Shown in pieces: positions 10,872 through 21,628 of a DNA stretch of 64,000 bases. Each line of letters starts with the position of its first letter. Position 1 is the first letter of the stretch. A model generated the notes under the pieces. It saw nothing but the letters and a program-made list of their open reading frames with translations, did not search any database and was not told the DNA's origin. The translations under genes and the position numbers were made by a program. The DNA lies in NCBI GenBank assembly GCA_002812745.2, contig NCSJ02000140.1, positions 1-64,000 of the forward strand, given 5' to 3'. Origin of the DNA: Scytalidium lignicola. Taxonomy: Eukaryota > Ascomycota > Leotiomycetes.

Positions 10872-11833
10872 GAGAAAGCATTTTATATTGTCAGTTGGTG
10901 GTCTTGCCAGGATACTGAATTGCATGTTTATTTTGTTGCGGAAATTCGAAATGGAATATGCTTGTTGATTTCATTTCTTGATTGCTTGGAATCTATCTGC
11001 AAATTTATCTTGAAATTTAGCGGCAGTGCATTAGTACTATCTGTGTTCAAAGACAGAAATGGAAAATGCTATGAAAACATTCTGGGGTGAGATTGGCTGT
11101 TGTGCAAATGAGAATCACTTCTTGGCTGAAGCAAATGAATCCCTTTTCCCTTTGTTCGATATCTCGACTTTTCACTTTACAGCTCGTGTAAGGGCGCAAG
11201 CCTCCCTTTGTGGATTTAACTCATGTGTGTCGAGCGTGTATTTAATGTCTCACAGTGATGTGGTCGTTGGGTTCTCATCACGTGATTCCTCTTCATCATG
11301 AATTCGATCAAGGAGCGAGGTTGTAGGAGATGAAAACCCCGAGCTCCAAAAAGCTGGAAGGTCTGCAGAGCACGAAAAGAAAAGAACTGTGTGGCGTTTC
11401 TCGGCCCTCTTCACGTGCAGCTTTGCTTCCGCTCATACCTTCTGCTAAGCCTCCTTGTTCCTGTAATTATACAACTTCCACATCATAACCTGTGTCAACA
11501 ATAATGAAAAGTGGCTTTATTGTACGATGCAACGGGACGGCACCACGCCGCTAACTAACAATCAATAATAATAATGCGAGACTCGAATTTAGGCCGCCCT
11601 GTGGCCTTATTGGCGTTCGGTAAGGCCCTGCTTGCATGCAGCGGCTGCAGAACAGCAGCCATCCTGGAGGCGCAGCACTTTCACCACCTGCTCCTTTGCC
11701 CACCACACTCCAGCCTCATTATTATTCGAGCCTGATCGGCGGTCATTCAATTCTCCTCCCCTAAACCTATATAACATCCAGCCTCGTCCAAAATGGAACA
11801 TTACCATCAGTTGGCCGGTATGTCAACAATAAG
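10872..11833. other. Intergenic region and NLR promoter
   Basis: No gene supported. A TATATAA sequence at 11,768-11,774 lies 60 bp before the NLR start. An upstream ATG at 11,793 opens a 75-codon frame that overlaps the NLR start out of frame (see findings). Confidence 0.4.
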
Positions 11834-14800
11834 ATGGCAGAAATTGCCGGTACTGTCTTTGGTGCTTTCAGCATCATTAGTGCCTTCAAGGATGCAATTG
11901 ACCTGTTTGCGCTCTTCACGGCCTCGCGCGATCTTGGTCGCGACTACATCATCCTCCTCACCAAGCTCGATATCGAGAAGTTCATTCTCCTTCAATGGGC
12001 TGAACAAGTCCGACTCTTGAGCCATGATGATGATGCCTTTGACGACAAGCGATTGAACAATCCTACGGTACAAGAGTCTATTGCTCAGATTCTGTCCTGT
12101 ATCGCATTACTGTTGGGTGACGCATCGCAACTCAAGAAGCGTTACGGACTCAAGGATGTGTCAAAGGAACAAGATGCAAGAAAAGACCTCATCCATGTTG
12201 AGCGAGATACACCTACAATGAGCAGCCCTTGCATGGTCCGGTTCGAACAGCAGTTCAGAAAACTGAAACTCGAGGTGACACAGCGCGACGAGTCGACCTC
12301 CGTATGGAGGAAAGCCCGCTGGGTGATTCAGGACAAGCAGAAGTTTGAGGATCTCATCGCGGAGTTGGCTCACTTCACATCGAAACTCAAGGAGCTCGTC
12401 CCTCCCATAGCAAACTTTCGAACGCGTGGTGTGGAGCTCACCAATACCAAAGACCTCGAGGATATCCACGATCTTAAGAACCTGAAGATAATTCTTGAGG
12501 CCTCGACAGGGCATCGTGGGGCTATTGCCGGATCAACACAGGGGCTCATCGATGATAGGTGCAAGGGCCGCATACTCCAAACGCTATGGTTTAGGAAGAT
12601 GACAGACCGCCGCGAGGACATTACGGCAGCGCATCGAAAGACCCTAGCGTGGGCTTTTCAGCCACCTGAAGAGGAGCACACATGGGATGATCTCTCAGAC
12701 TGGCTTCGCACTGGTGCAGGTATATATTGGATCTCAGGCAAGGCCGGCAGCGGCAAGTCGACGCTCATGAAGTATCTTTATTCGTCCCAGAAAACGAAAG
12801 CCCTTCTGTCAGAATGGACTGGTGGAAAAGAATGCACCATAGCAGACTTTTTCTTCTGGTACCTGGGCACGCCGGAGCAGAACAGACAAGAAGGTCTTTC
12901 AAGAGCGCTCCTCTATCAGATTCTTTCGCGCCACCCAGATCTTATCGCCAGGGCTCTTCCAACTATGTGGAAAGAAGCCAATGAAGTCCAAGAAGACATT
13001 ACACCTCCCTCTGCAGCTGAGACAAAGTATGCTTTTGAGGTTCTATCAACTTCCCGCGAGCTATCGCCATTCTGCTTCTTCATCGATGGAATAGATGAGT
13101 ATGTCGGCAACTACAAGGACGGCATTGCTTTGATTAATCGATTAGCCATCAATCCCCACGTCAAGATCATCGCTTCGAGCAGACCGATACCGCAATGCGT
13201 AGCGGAGTTCGAGGGATTGCCGATGCTAGAGCTCCAGGAATTGACACGGGGTGATATCTCTGCATATGTCCGGGATATGATTGGGAACAACACTTATATG
13301 AAGAGGCTTCTCCAAAAGGATCCGCTACGGTCGAGGAAGATCATGCAGGATCTTGTGCAGAAATCGTCGGGAGTCTTCTTGTGGGTAGTTCTAGCATGCA
13401 GGTCTCTTCTTGCGGGATTTGAGGACTATGATCGTATTGCGGAGCTCGAACGCCGAGTGCAGGGGCTGCCGCCAGAGCTAGAAGACATGTTCCAGCACAT
13501 GCTGCACAAAGTCGACAAACGCCACGAAGAGCAAGCTTCTCGGCTTTTGCGACTTTGTTACTCGAAGCAGAAAGCCCAAGAGCAAGGAGTGACGGACATA
13601 GATGGCATGTATGCGCTTGACATCGCCTTCAGTGCCGCCTATTATGATCTCGAACCCATTCCAATCCAGTTTATCTCCGATGTCGAGAGGCCAGAGCTAT
13701 GCAAAGACCTTGACGGCCGACTGAGGAGCAGATGTGGTGGGCTCCTAGAGCTCGTGAAGAGGAAACCAAGCCATAGCGACATGTCCTTTTGTTTCTGCAA
13801 AGCCGCCAACTGGGATGCTGAGAATGCGTTGTCACATACTACCGGCATTAACGACATCGCACATGATGTCTTCGCGGACGCGAAAGTATGTTTTATGCAC
13901 CGCACGGTTTTCGAGTTCCTGAGTGGAGACAAAGTCTGGGAACTGGACTGCTTGAAGACGACTGATGCCCAGTTCGATATCCCGACACTCATGTCGCTGA
14001 GTGGTCTTTACCTTGCCGTACAAAGCCAACGCATCCGGTGTCCCGCCGAAATGAGCCAAGCTCTCACATGCCTTCGTGATGGGATTAACTGGGGAGTACA
14101 AGCCGATCAGAACATGCTCCAAGGCGAGGAGAACATTTTCTGGAAGATGACTCCATTGCTCGACTCACTCCGGGCCCTGAGCGATCCCGTGTTCGGTTTC
14201 TGGAGTGACGACTTTAGTGATCTTGCAGAAGCTCACTCCCATGACAACGATGGCGAGTTCTCGCATGCGACGCTCATTCTTGCGATCGAAGCCGGTGCTA
14301 TCAATTATGTTACGAGACATCCAAGCCTGCCTAGGCTCTCTGCCGAGAGTGTTCCTTCTTGTGGATGTCCTCCACTGCTCCACTACCCCCTGAAAAGCAC
14401 ATCGCTGCTTGGATCTAATGTCTCATTGGCGCAAGGCGACAGCACACGTGCCTCAAGTGCGATGATTAGCATGCTACTCTTAGCAGGCTGTGATCCAAAT
14501 TGTCCTGCACCTGCTGAGCATGAGTTCGCTGAAATGGGGGAAGCGATCAGCTGCTGGGCATTATGGTTGCGGAGACAAAGTTCCTGGCTCTCTGCAGCCA
14601 AAGCAACTCAGGATGAGAAAATTTCAGTCTTGGAAACCTTGGAATCGTTTCTCAAGGCTGATGCAGACCTTCAGTCAACACAGACGAATGTCATGGCAAT
14701 GTTGAATTATTTATGTAAGGAGACGGGTCTCAGAGATAAGGCTGCCGCTGTCTCGAGGCTCTATCGCGACCGATGTGAGGCGCAAGGCATCATTTGCGAG

Positions 14801-14917
14801 AGTCTAGTCGATATTTCAGCATCTGTTTTAGATGCCTCGAGTCACCGGAGGAAGCGCTCCAGATCATGTGGACTGACTGACGACCTCGGCGGTGACGAGA
14901 AACGAGCTCGACGGTAG
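11834..14917 (+). CDS. HeLo-NACHT NLR-like STAND protein
   Basis: Fungal NOD-like receptor analogue; families of this kind control non-self recognition and cell death. Single uninterrupted exon, 1,027 residues. Residues about 5-200 match the HeLo (prion-inhibition and propagation) type: EIAGTVFGAFSIISAFKDAI, then GRDYIILLTKLDIEKFILLQ. In HET-S-type proteins this domain is membrane-disrupting. The NACHT NTPase follows: P-loop GKAGSGKS (302-309) in GIYWISGKAGSGKSTLMKYL, and Walker B FFIDGIDEY (415-423). The region from about 480 to the end resembles the helical extension common after fungal NACHT domains; no WD40, TPR or clear ankyrin array is visible, only one ankyrin-like LLLAGCDPNCPAP. The sensor module therefore seems absent or unrecognised. 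The C-terminus is basic (RRKRSRSC, DEKRARR). Confidence 0.88.
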   Translation: MAEIAGTVFGAFSIISAFKDAIDLFALFTASRDLGRDYIILLTKLDIEKFILLQWAEQVRLLSHDDDAFDDKRLNNPTVQESIAQILSCIALLLGDASQLKKRYGLKDVSKEQDARKDLIHVERDTPTMSSPCMVRFEQQFRKLKLEVTQRDESTSVWRKARWVIQDKQKFEDLIAELAHFTSKLKELVPPIANFRTRGVELTNTKDLEDIHDLKNLKIILEASTGHRGAIAGSTQGLIDDRCKGRILQTLWFRKMTDRREDITAAHRKTLAWAFQPPEEEHTWDDLSDWLRTGAGIYWISGKAGSGKSTLMKYLYSSQKTKALLSEWTGGKECTIADFFFWYLGTPEQNRQEGLSRALLYQILSRHPDLIARALPTMWKEANEVQEDITPPSAAETKYAFEVLSTSRELSPFCFFIDGIDEYVGNYKDGIALINRLAINPHVKIIASSRPIPQCVAEFEGLPMLELQELTRGDISAYVRDMIGNNTYMKRLLQKDPLRSRKIMQDLVQKSSGVFLWVVLACRSLLAGFEDYDRIAELERRVQGLPPELEDMFQHMLHKVDKRHEEQASRLLRLCYSKQKAQEQGVTDIDGMYALDIAFSAAYYDLEPIPIQFISDVERPELCKDLDGRLRSRCGGLLELVKRKPSHSDMSFCFCKAANWDAENALSHTTGINDIAHDVFADAKVCFMHRTVFEFLSGDKVWELDCLKTTDAQFDIPTLMSLSGLYLAVQSQRIRCPAEMSQALTCLRDGINWGVQADQNMLQGEENIFWKMTPLLDSLRALSDPVFGFWSDDFSDLAEAHSHDNDGEFSHATLILAIEAGAINYVTRHPSLPRLSAESVPSCGCPPLLHYPLKSTSLLGSNVSLAQGDSTRASSAMISMLLLAGCDPNCPAPAEHEFAEMGEAISCWALWLRRQSSWLSAAKATQDEKISVLETLESFLKADADLQSTQTNVMAMLNYLCKETGLRDKAAAVSRLYRDRCEAQGIICESLVDISASVLDASSHRRKRSRSCGLTDDLGGDEKRARR

Positions 14918-15333
14918 TAGAGATAGTATATACTAGGAGACGAAGCGAAAGGCACCAGGTAGAATGTCGGCATGGCTTTTGATGTTAGATGGTGGCAGCC
15001 ATCACTTGCAACATATCGCAGAGCGACACCCGTGCACGAAAGGTGACATGCACTGTGTAGCAGATGGTAGCGTCCCAAATGCAAGTCAAGAGAGTCCAAG
15101 TCACGATAAACTTCATCGATTGACGGATGAATAAGATTCTCACTATCCAAATCTCATGCTACAAGGACCTCTCTCGTTATATATCAGATGGCCATATTAT
15201 GTACTATAGGACATGAATGTTTGCATATTCTAGACTTGTAAAGGAATCAACAATTCAACTTACATCGGTCTCAACTCCTAGAATCAAGAACAACAATAGT
15301 CATAAAAGATAAAATCGTTTATCTAGCTCATTT
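14918..15333. other. Intergenic region
   Basis: NLR 3' end and promoter of the next gene; no feature recognised. Confidence 0.4.
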
Positions 15334-16286
15334 ATGGAGGAATCATTAATACTGTGCAAGTTTGATACCCTCGTCAAGTCTGGCCTAGTTCAGTATGACG
15401 ACAGGCGAGAGAGCATTGAGCATTTCGACGGAGAACTCAAGGTAAGCGTAGTATAAATCTATGCCTATTATACATCGGTATAATCCTGTCCTAATCATCC
15501 ACGCCATAGTTTCAATTTCTTCTCACTTCTGCTCTTACCAAAAAGCCCACTATACAAACGACCCAGCTACAAATGGTAGATAATAGTAAACTGCATTACC
15601 AGGGACGAGATGGAAGTGATATTAACACCGAAGGTTTTGAGATTGGAGACATCAACAATACTCACTTCATCGTAGCTAACACATTCTGCTTTGCCAGGCC
15701 GCATCTCTTGCTCCTAACTTCTGATGGATACCAAAAGCAATATGAGCCTTTACGCCAAACCGACCTTGAAGCAGCTTGGACTATGCTGACCGCCATAGGC
15801 AAGGAGTATGTTATATTCTACAACTGCGGCCAATATGGAGGATGCAATCGGTTGCACAACCATATGCAGCTAATGCCAATGCTAGAAGACAGTTTTGCAG
15901 CATTTCTTGATTCTGAGGGCGGCAAAGAACCCAGCGTACCATATCACTGGTTTTATTGCCGCTTCGAATCTCAACATGTTACGCCATCCAATTTAACCAA
16001 AGTTTATACTGACCTTCTAAAGCAAGCCACCAAGGTAGGGGATAATCGCTCTGAGCACGCCGATAGTGCTTTACCTGGAGCTGCATGCCCGCACAATATG
16101 ATCCTTACGAAGCGATGGATGCTTGTACTCCCAAGGCGACGAGCAGTCATTACAAAAGAAGCGGGCGTAAATGCAGTAGGCATGCTTGGGGTTATCGCTG
16201 TTGCTACGAAAGAAGAGATCAATACCTGGTTACGGCAAGGGCTAACACAGGCACTAAGAGAGCTTGGAGTACCTAAAGAGATATAA
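15334..16286 (+). CDS. Ap4A phosphorylase (ATP adenylyltransferase, Apa1/Apa2-like)
   Basis: Predicted to phosphorolyse diadenosine tetraphosphate to ADP and ATP. Exons 15334-15441 and 15510-16286, joined by a 68-nt GTAAGC...CCATAG intron in phase 0 with a CTAATC branch candidate; 294 residues, close to the usual 300-330. The HIT-related motif is visible as GCNRLHNHMQLMP, with H152-N-H154-M-Q156 corresponding to the HxHxQ active site. Other family blocks are FLLTSALTKKP (about 38-50), HFIVANTFCFARPHLLLLT and CPHNMILTKRWMLVLPRR near the C-terminus. The first exon begins MEESLILCKFDTLVKSG, as in fungal members. The gene looks intact. It stands alone between the NLR and a decayed region. Confidence 0.88.
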
Positions 16287-17746
16287 TTATTGGGTAATTT
16301 TAGTCTTAAGATACTCTTGATCTTAGAATTGCTTGTCTTGGAATTATACATATTCTGAGTTTATTGGTCGCAAAATTTATTAACTTTAACTAGTACTCGT
16401 ATACTTGTATAGATAANCTNTGTGTATGCTCGGTAGTCAGTTTAATAAAGAGCCCAGGACAATCTGCATTTCGGTCTTGAATTAAGGTAAAGTTCAAGTG
16501 TCAAAAGCGGAGGTCAACCAGGGCTTGTAGTCAGTCGTTAGTAATGCCTACAAGCTAGCAGAAAAGAATAAGTTGAATTTGAAGTTAGCCAATATCAAAT
16601 GTCATTTCTGTTGCAGCTAGAAGGATGTGGGCAAACTTAGCCAGATCCTCAACACATATGGTCGTACTCTCACGCTTGTTATTACTCAAATTCTTCTCAT
16701 AAGGTACTATCTTGGCCACCTAGAACTCTTATTAGCATTGGATTTTCTTAAAGATGACTTGCTATAAACTTGCTAAAACTTGTTCACATCCTATCCTTGC
16801 CGTATAATCATATCATCCATTTTCTTGTTAGAGCTTGTAGACAAGCTGAAACTATTTCCAAAATGTCTCCAACGAGCTTGTATGTCCGACACCAAGTCAC
16901 TTATGTCCTTCTTTCCCTCATCGCTGGTTGCAGACCTAGCCGAAGAAGCCTTTAAGGAATAGAGTTGTGAGGTTATAGTAACATTGAACCGGGTCCTTGC
17001 GCAAGTAGACACAGTGCTTAGTCACAAGGCGAGGTTGTTAGCATGACTCTTTGACGAACGCAATTCGAGCACTATCTTACTGGTGGAAGTGTTCCTTCAT
17101 CTTCTTTCCTTATCTTTTGTGCTATGATTCCAATGAATGGTTGACCTGGAAGGCAACACGAAGCCAGTTGCCGGCAAGGTCAACTAGGAGTTTAGTCAGG
17201 TAACTTTGCAATTGCATTAGCGTGACCAGAAGTACTCAAACAATGATCTCTATTTATTGCAGATGATACAGTTGGTATTTGTCAATAAAAGCCTGCATGG
17301 CTGCTATGCAGGGTAACCTAATATTCCGAGAATAAGGATCAAACTCCAGAATTGGCCTAAACTAACCAACAGAGCTCTGTGTTCTGATCACCGAAGAGTA
17401 ACTCGGTAATATTCTTATGTTTTACTTCTTTCGTGGGGCCTTGGAAAACCTGCGGAAATGATTGATCATCAGTGTTGGTATCCTGACTCAAATGCGACCC
17501 CTTTATCATCTTGTATACCGCGTATGGTACAAACGGCATTGACTTCACACCGCAATTGCCTTCAGTTCCAACAGATTCTCTGTCTTATGTCCAACTTTGG
17601 TTCCCTTTTTCCTTTCTTTTGTTTGCTTTATCATCCTATCGGCCAAGGGTATAAATTACTCTTCACTCCTCGGTTGTCATCGCCATTTCTCAAGTAAGCT
17701 TTCAGTTGTGCTCAATATTATCTTTAATTTAAACTATTTGCCCACA
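16287..17746. other. Decayed intergenic DNA; no supported gene
   Basis: Two N bases (16,417 and 16,420). Short opposing open frames at 16,770-17,012 and 17,357-17,548 show no recognisable domain. Some stretches keep protein-like texture, suggesting an old gene remnant that I cannot identify. Confidence 0.35.
17650..17657 (+). promoter_or_regulatory. TATA box of the aegerolysin pseudogene
   Basis: TATAAATT, 97 bp upstream of the ATG at 17,747; well placed for a fungal TATA element. Confidence 0.35.
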
Positions 17747-18214
17747 ATGACCGACGCGTATCCCCAGTGGATTGGATTCGATATACACAATTCCGCTGCG
17801 GATATCATTCAAGTTAGCGATGCTTATATGAAGGAGTAAGTTTGCTCATAATATATCCTGTCGAGGTTATGCTAAAAGTTTTCGCGCTATAGTGGCAAGT
17901 TTTATCGTTGAAACGACAAAGACATTGAAATGGGATGGGACGAGGTTAATGATATTCAAATCCTGCCAAACATGAACAACCTGACCTTCGGTTCTTGTGG
18001 CAGAGCCAACTCCGCAGTAGGTACCGAAGGTGAAATATCTTTCAAAATTGATGGCAAGACCATAGCAAAGATTGAATGGGACAGTGGATCAGGTAATTTG
18101 ATGAGGAGCCTTCATGTAGCGTAGGGTTATAGTATCGTTTATCAAGACATCAGTCCTACTGGGGCTATTGGGACTGTCAAGGTTAAGATCGTGCGATACG
18201 ACTCAGTGTGCTAG
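17747..18214 (+). pseudogene. Aegerolysin (Asp-hemolysin-like) pseudogene
   Basis: Aegerolysins are small beta-sandwich proteins that bind membrane lipids; some act as haemolysins with a partner. Exon 1 (17747-17835) and exon 2 (17893-18214) are separated by a 57-nt GTAAGT...TATAG intron. Family blocks remain: WIGFDIHNSA, GWDEVNDIQILP and FGSCGRANSAVGTEGE. Two in-frame stops break it: TGA at 17909-17911, sixteen bases into exon 2, and TAG at 18122-18124, before the final beta-strands; the natural end is TAG at 18212-18214. The reading frame is otherwise kept, so inactivation looks recent. A TATA box precedes it. No MACPF partner gene is present nearby. Confidence 0.82.
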
Positions 18215-19788
18215 CGGATATAACCTCCGATAGCTTTGGTCTTGACTCCGTCTTGCGAAATCGACCACGCGGGAATGTTCGGGGCTCAACTTCATACTCA
18301 TATTCGAACGCGTGAATCGAGTGGTAGGTCGTAGCTGTTTGAAGCCAGGGAAACACATCTGAACGAGCCCACGTGTCGTCGGGGCTTTGATATATCTCTT
18401 GAAAGAAAAACGCTCTAGAGGGGCAGCTGCTGGTCAGAAAAGGAACGCGACTGAATATGGCGGGGATACAAACATTCTATGTCTCAGGTGCTGCACTGTT
18501 ACGCCGGCGAACGGTTTGACGGTCCGGATTCGGAAAGGGGGAGGCGGGCCAGAGTCTTCCGTGGGTAGGACTGTCGTTTCTGTGGTTTGAACCAAGGTTT
18601 CTGTCCGTGAGCCAGAGTTAGCCATAGTAAGCAGAGGTCAGGCCTGGGATGGGCGACGAGTTGACTGCTAGAGCGAGATTGGGGAGGAGAGCCAGCGACC
18701 AGACCAGTTCAGGTGGGCCAAGAGCATGCCCAAACAAGACAGGCCGCTTCTTTTTAAACTGGGACGGATGATTGTTCTGCTTTTCGAGAGCATGGACATC
18801 GACTCCTCGGATTCCCAATCTAATATAAATTTATTTGCCACCTCATAGCAGCTGAATGCAGAAGCAGCTGAACAGCCCACACAGCGTCCGCTAATTAAGT
18901 ACCACCGCCACCCACCATTGGCCGCAGCTGGCGCTCACCAGAGGTTACCCGGCAGCCAAGGCCGCACCGTGATTGGTGAGAACCATCAGCGGTCGAATGC
19001 CGGCTTCATACGGAGGTTGCAGTACAGAAGTTACCACAGCTTTGAGCCAATGATAAATAGATCGCTGTATGCCGCTTTAATACAGCTTCTATTGAATTTT
19101 CTTAAAACAGTATTTCATTTCGCAATCATGAATTATGACGATCCTCATTTATCCTTGTCTGAAACCTCTGAATCCGATGAAGAAATATAAACTTAGGTAC
19201 AACCTGGAAAGAATNAAAAAAGTCAAAGTAACTCGACGGCTAAGTAAAGCATTGTACAAAGATTGTGTTAAACTAAAAGTGTAACATCGTCAAATTGAAT
19301 GAATGTTTTAGGGCTGCATATCAGGGAAATATGGCAATAGAGCAGACCTTTTTTTGGGAGACATCTTGGGGTTCAATCAAAGAATTGAGCTATCGAGAAC
19401 ATAGAGTTCCTTCAATCGATTCATATATGCAAGAAAAAGGCCTTATTATGGTGCAGGATAATGCCGGAGCTTATGCAGCTAAAGGAACATTGGAGGATTT
19501 GATTAAAAGCATGTCCAAAAGATGTTAGGCTGTCATAGATGCTGAAGGTTACTATATAAAATATTAGAAATAAAGCAGCATAGAATTAATCCATTTGTGG
19601 ATAAGGCTGTGAGTTGACCAGAGTGCTCTATATTTATCCTGGTGACCAAGTAGCCTTGTGAGGAGAACACAACTTAACAAAAAGGAAGGCTTAGTTAACA
19701 AACCAGTCAATTCCTACTGCTTGGCACTTCTCCCTCTGAAGCAACGAGGACGCCTGAACAAAGTCACAACGCTAACTAGACAGTCGGC
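18215..19788. other. Intergenic region with a transposase scrap
   Basis: The stretch 18,300-19,000 has balanced base composition but no convincing gene; open frames on both strands (18,387-18,880) lack domains. A Tc1/mariner-type remnant follows and is listed separately. Confidence 0.4.
19295..19528 (+). pseudogene. Tc1/mariner-type transposase fragment
   Basis: A 77-codon frame retains the part of a DDE transposase around its second catalytic Asp: VPSIDSYMQEKGLIMVQDNA followed by GAYAAKGTLEDL, matching the Tc1/mariner block in which a QDxAxxH-like motif follows an LPxVxxYL helix. The His usually found after this Asp is Tyr (NAGAY). The downstream WPxxSPDLNPIE block and the terminal repeats are missing. 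It is an isolated remnant. Confidence 0.55.
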
Positions 19789-21196
19789 ATGAGGTGTATT
19801 GTCATCGCAGTGGATGGTACGGCGCGGGAAGGACAAGGCGGCATCGAAGATGAGGAAAACACAAACGTTTATAGAACCAAAATCTGCGTCGAAAATAACC
19901 AGGATCCCGAATTGGATTCTCTCTATCTGCCAGGAGTAGGAACGACGGGCTGGTCGGGCAAGCGGCTCGTTGATAAGATCACAGGACATGGTGTGTTTCC
20001 TTCATACCATGCCTCCTCGAGTCGTTCTAATGGGGATTTCCAGGAACTGACAGGCAGATTCGCAAAGCCTACGAATTCATCTGCGAAAAGTATACGCATC
20101 CGGATGACAAGATATATCTGATCGGCTACTCCAGAGGCGCTTTTGCAATACGATGTGTTGCAGATCTCGTCTTCAAGATTGGCATTCTTTCACATGATGA
20201 TTGCCGCAGCGAACGCATGAACGATGTCTTCAGACGGTGGAAGTCCGGGAAGATGAATCCTCTAACCGGTCTCAATCTGGCCCCCGTCAGCAATAACCGC
20301 GTCAATGTTTGTGTCTTATGGGATACTGTCGGCTCAGTCAACGGTCCTCTCTGCCGAGTGGTTGATTCTGACGTCCGGGGCGCCGACTTCAACTTCCACG
20401 CCCTGGCCCTGCATGAAAGGCGTCAGCACTACTTGCCAACCGTGATGAGGTTCCTGGCCCCGTTGCCGTTACCGTTGACAACAGCGGAACAATGTTGGTT
20501 CAACGGCTACCATGGTGACATCGGAGGCGGGAGGAAGAAGAACGCACTTGGGAACCTCGCCCTCGCATGGGCTCTTGCAAAACTGGACGACGATCTGCAT
20601 CCAAACTGGGATGCACTAGAAGTGGCAGACAACAACAACCTACAATATAATTGGGCAGTGGACGGAGAAGAATGTAAGGACACTAGTATTGTTACGAAGT
20701 TGAAGAGAGTAGCAGAGCTGACAATTATCCAGTATATTTGGACGTAAGGGACACGGCCAAAGGGATCTTTCGGATACTCCCGTTCCGAGACCGATATCCG
20801 AAGCTCCAATTCTGGAACTCCAATACGCATAGCACTCTTCCAGTCAACCAGGAAACGTATACTCTCAACTCCCAAGAAACTATTCATTCTACAGTGCGCT
20901 ACCTGTCGAGGTACATGAGGAGGGAACCGAAAGTATTTGAAAGTGCTAATAGAACGGAACCTCCTGGAGTACGTTGGATGTTGTATGGAACAGACTGGTT
21001 CCATGTACGTGAAGCACCAGTGTCGTGGAAAGGAAATACGGAACTACGTAGGTGGGTGGAAAAGAACCGGAGGGAATTGAATGGAAACTCAAGGCTAGGT
21101 CAATCTGCATTGCGCAATGTTATTATAGCTGAGTTACTGGCCTATTTGGAGGATATGCAGTTGCAAGCTCTCATCGGAGGCGCGGTAGAGGCTTGA
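19789..21196 (+). CDS. DUF2235 alpha/beta-hydrolase (Tle1-like phospholipase family)
   Basis: Exons 19789-19990, 20044-20673 and 20733-21196. Introns are 53 nt (GTGTGT...TTCCAG, branch TTCTAAT) and 59 nt (GTAAGG...TCCAG, branch CTGAC); together they give 431 residues. The start MRCIVIAVDGTAR matches the DUF2235 N-terminus with its early VDGT. The nucleophile elbow is GYSRGAF with S97 (family GFSRGA). Likely triad partners are D161 in LWDTVGSV and H224 in WFNGYHGDIGGG. Bacterial relatives include type VI phospholipase effectors; fungal ones are uncharacterised and often lie near NLR genes, so lipase activity is inference. A read without introns would break it into three pieces. Confidence 0.87.
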
Positions 21197-21628
21197 AAGT
21201 GTGGCCAGTCTTAGAAGTAATTTAGGAGGTTAGCAGCTGAGCTAGAGCAGCGAGAGCGCACGGAAGAAGCCACTATAAGATGGCTAGGAAGCATAGGAAG
21301 GAAAGGGGGAATCGGAGATTAATGGCAGTCCATCTTTAGTGTTTACTTAATACTATTACTCTGCGATAACGCTGGTCTATCTCTGCTACACCTCTTCACT
21401 CTACTTTTGCAATCCGCGCCTCTGAAAGATTTCGACGAGATGCTTCAGGGGTCGAGGTGGAGGACGAATACACATCCATACAGGCCGTTCCATTTTCTTT
21501 GGCTTTTTAAATGCTCTCCCCTCGATATTTTAAAATGAGGATGCAGAAAGTAACCCGGAATAACATGTGATTCGACCTATCCAATCCAGTATCTTCTCAG
21601 TTAACATATTTATCAAAAAATAGAGTCT
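21197..21628. other. Convergent intergenic region
   Basis: 3' regions of the DUF2235 gene and the giant helicase gene meet here; no further feature seen. Confidence 0.45.

Noticed and set aside
16770..17012. Opposing short frames suggesting a small gene
   Set aside because: Both strands are open for 60-73 codons with no domain or splice support; probably decayed DNA.
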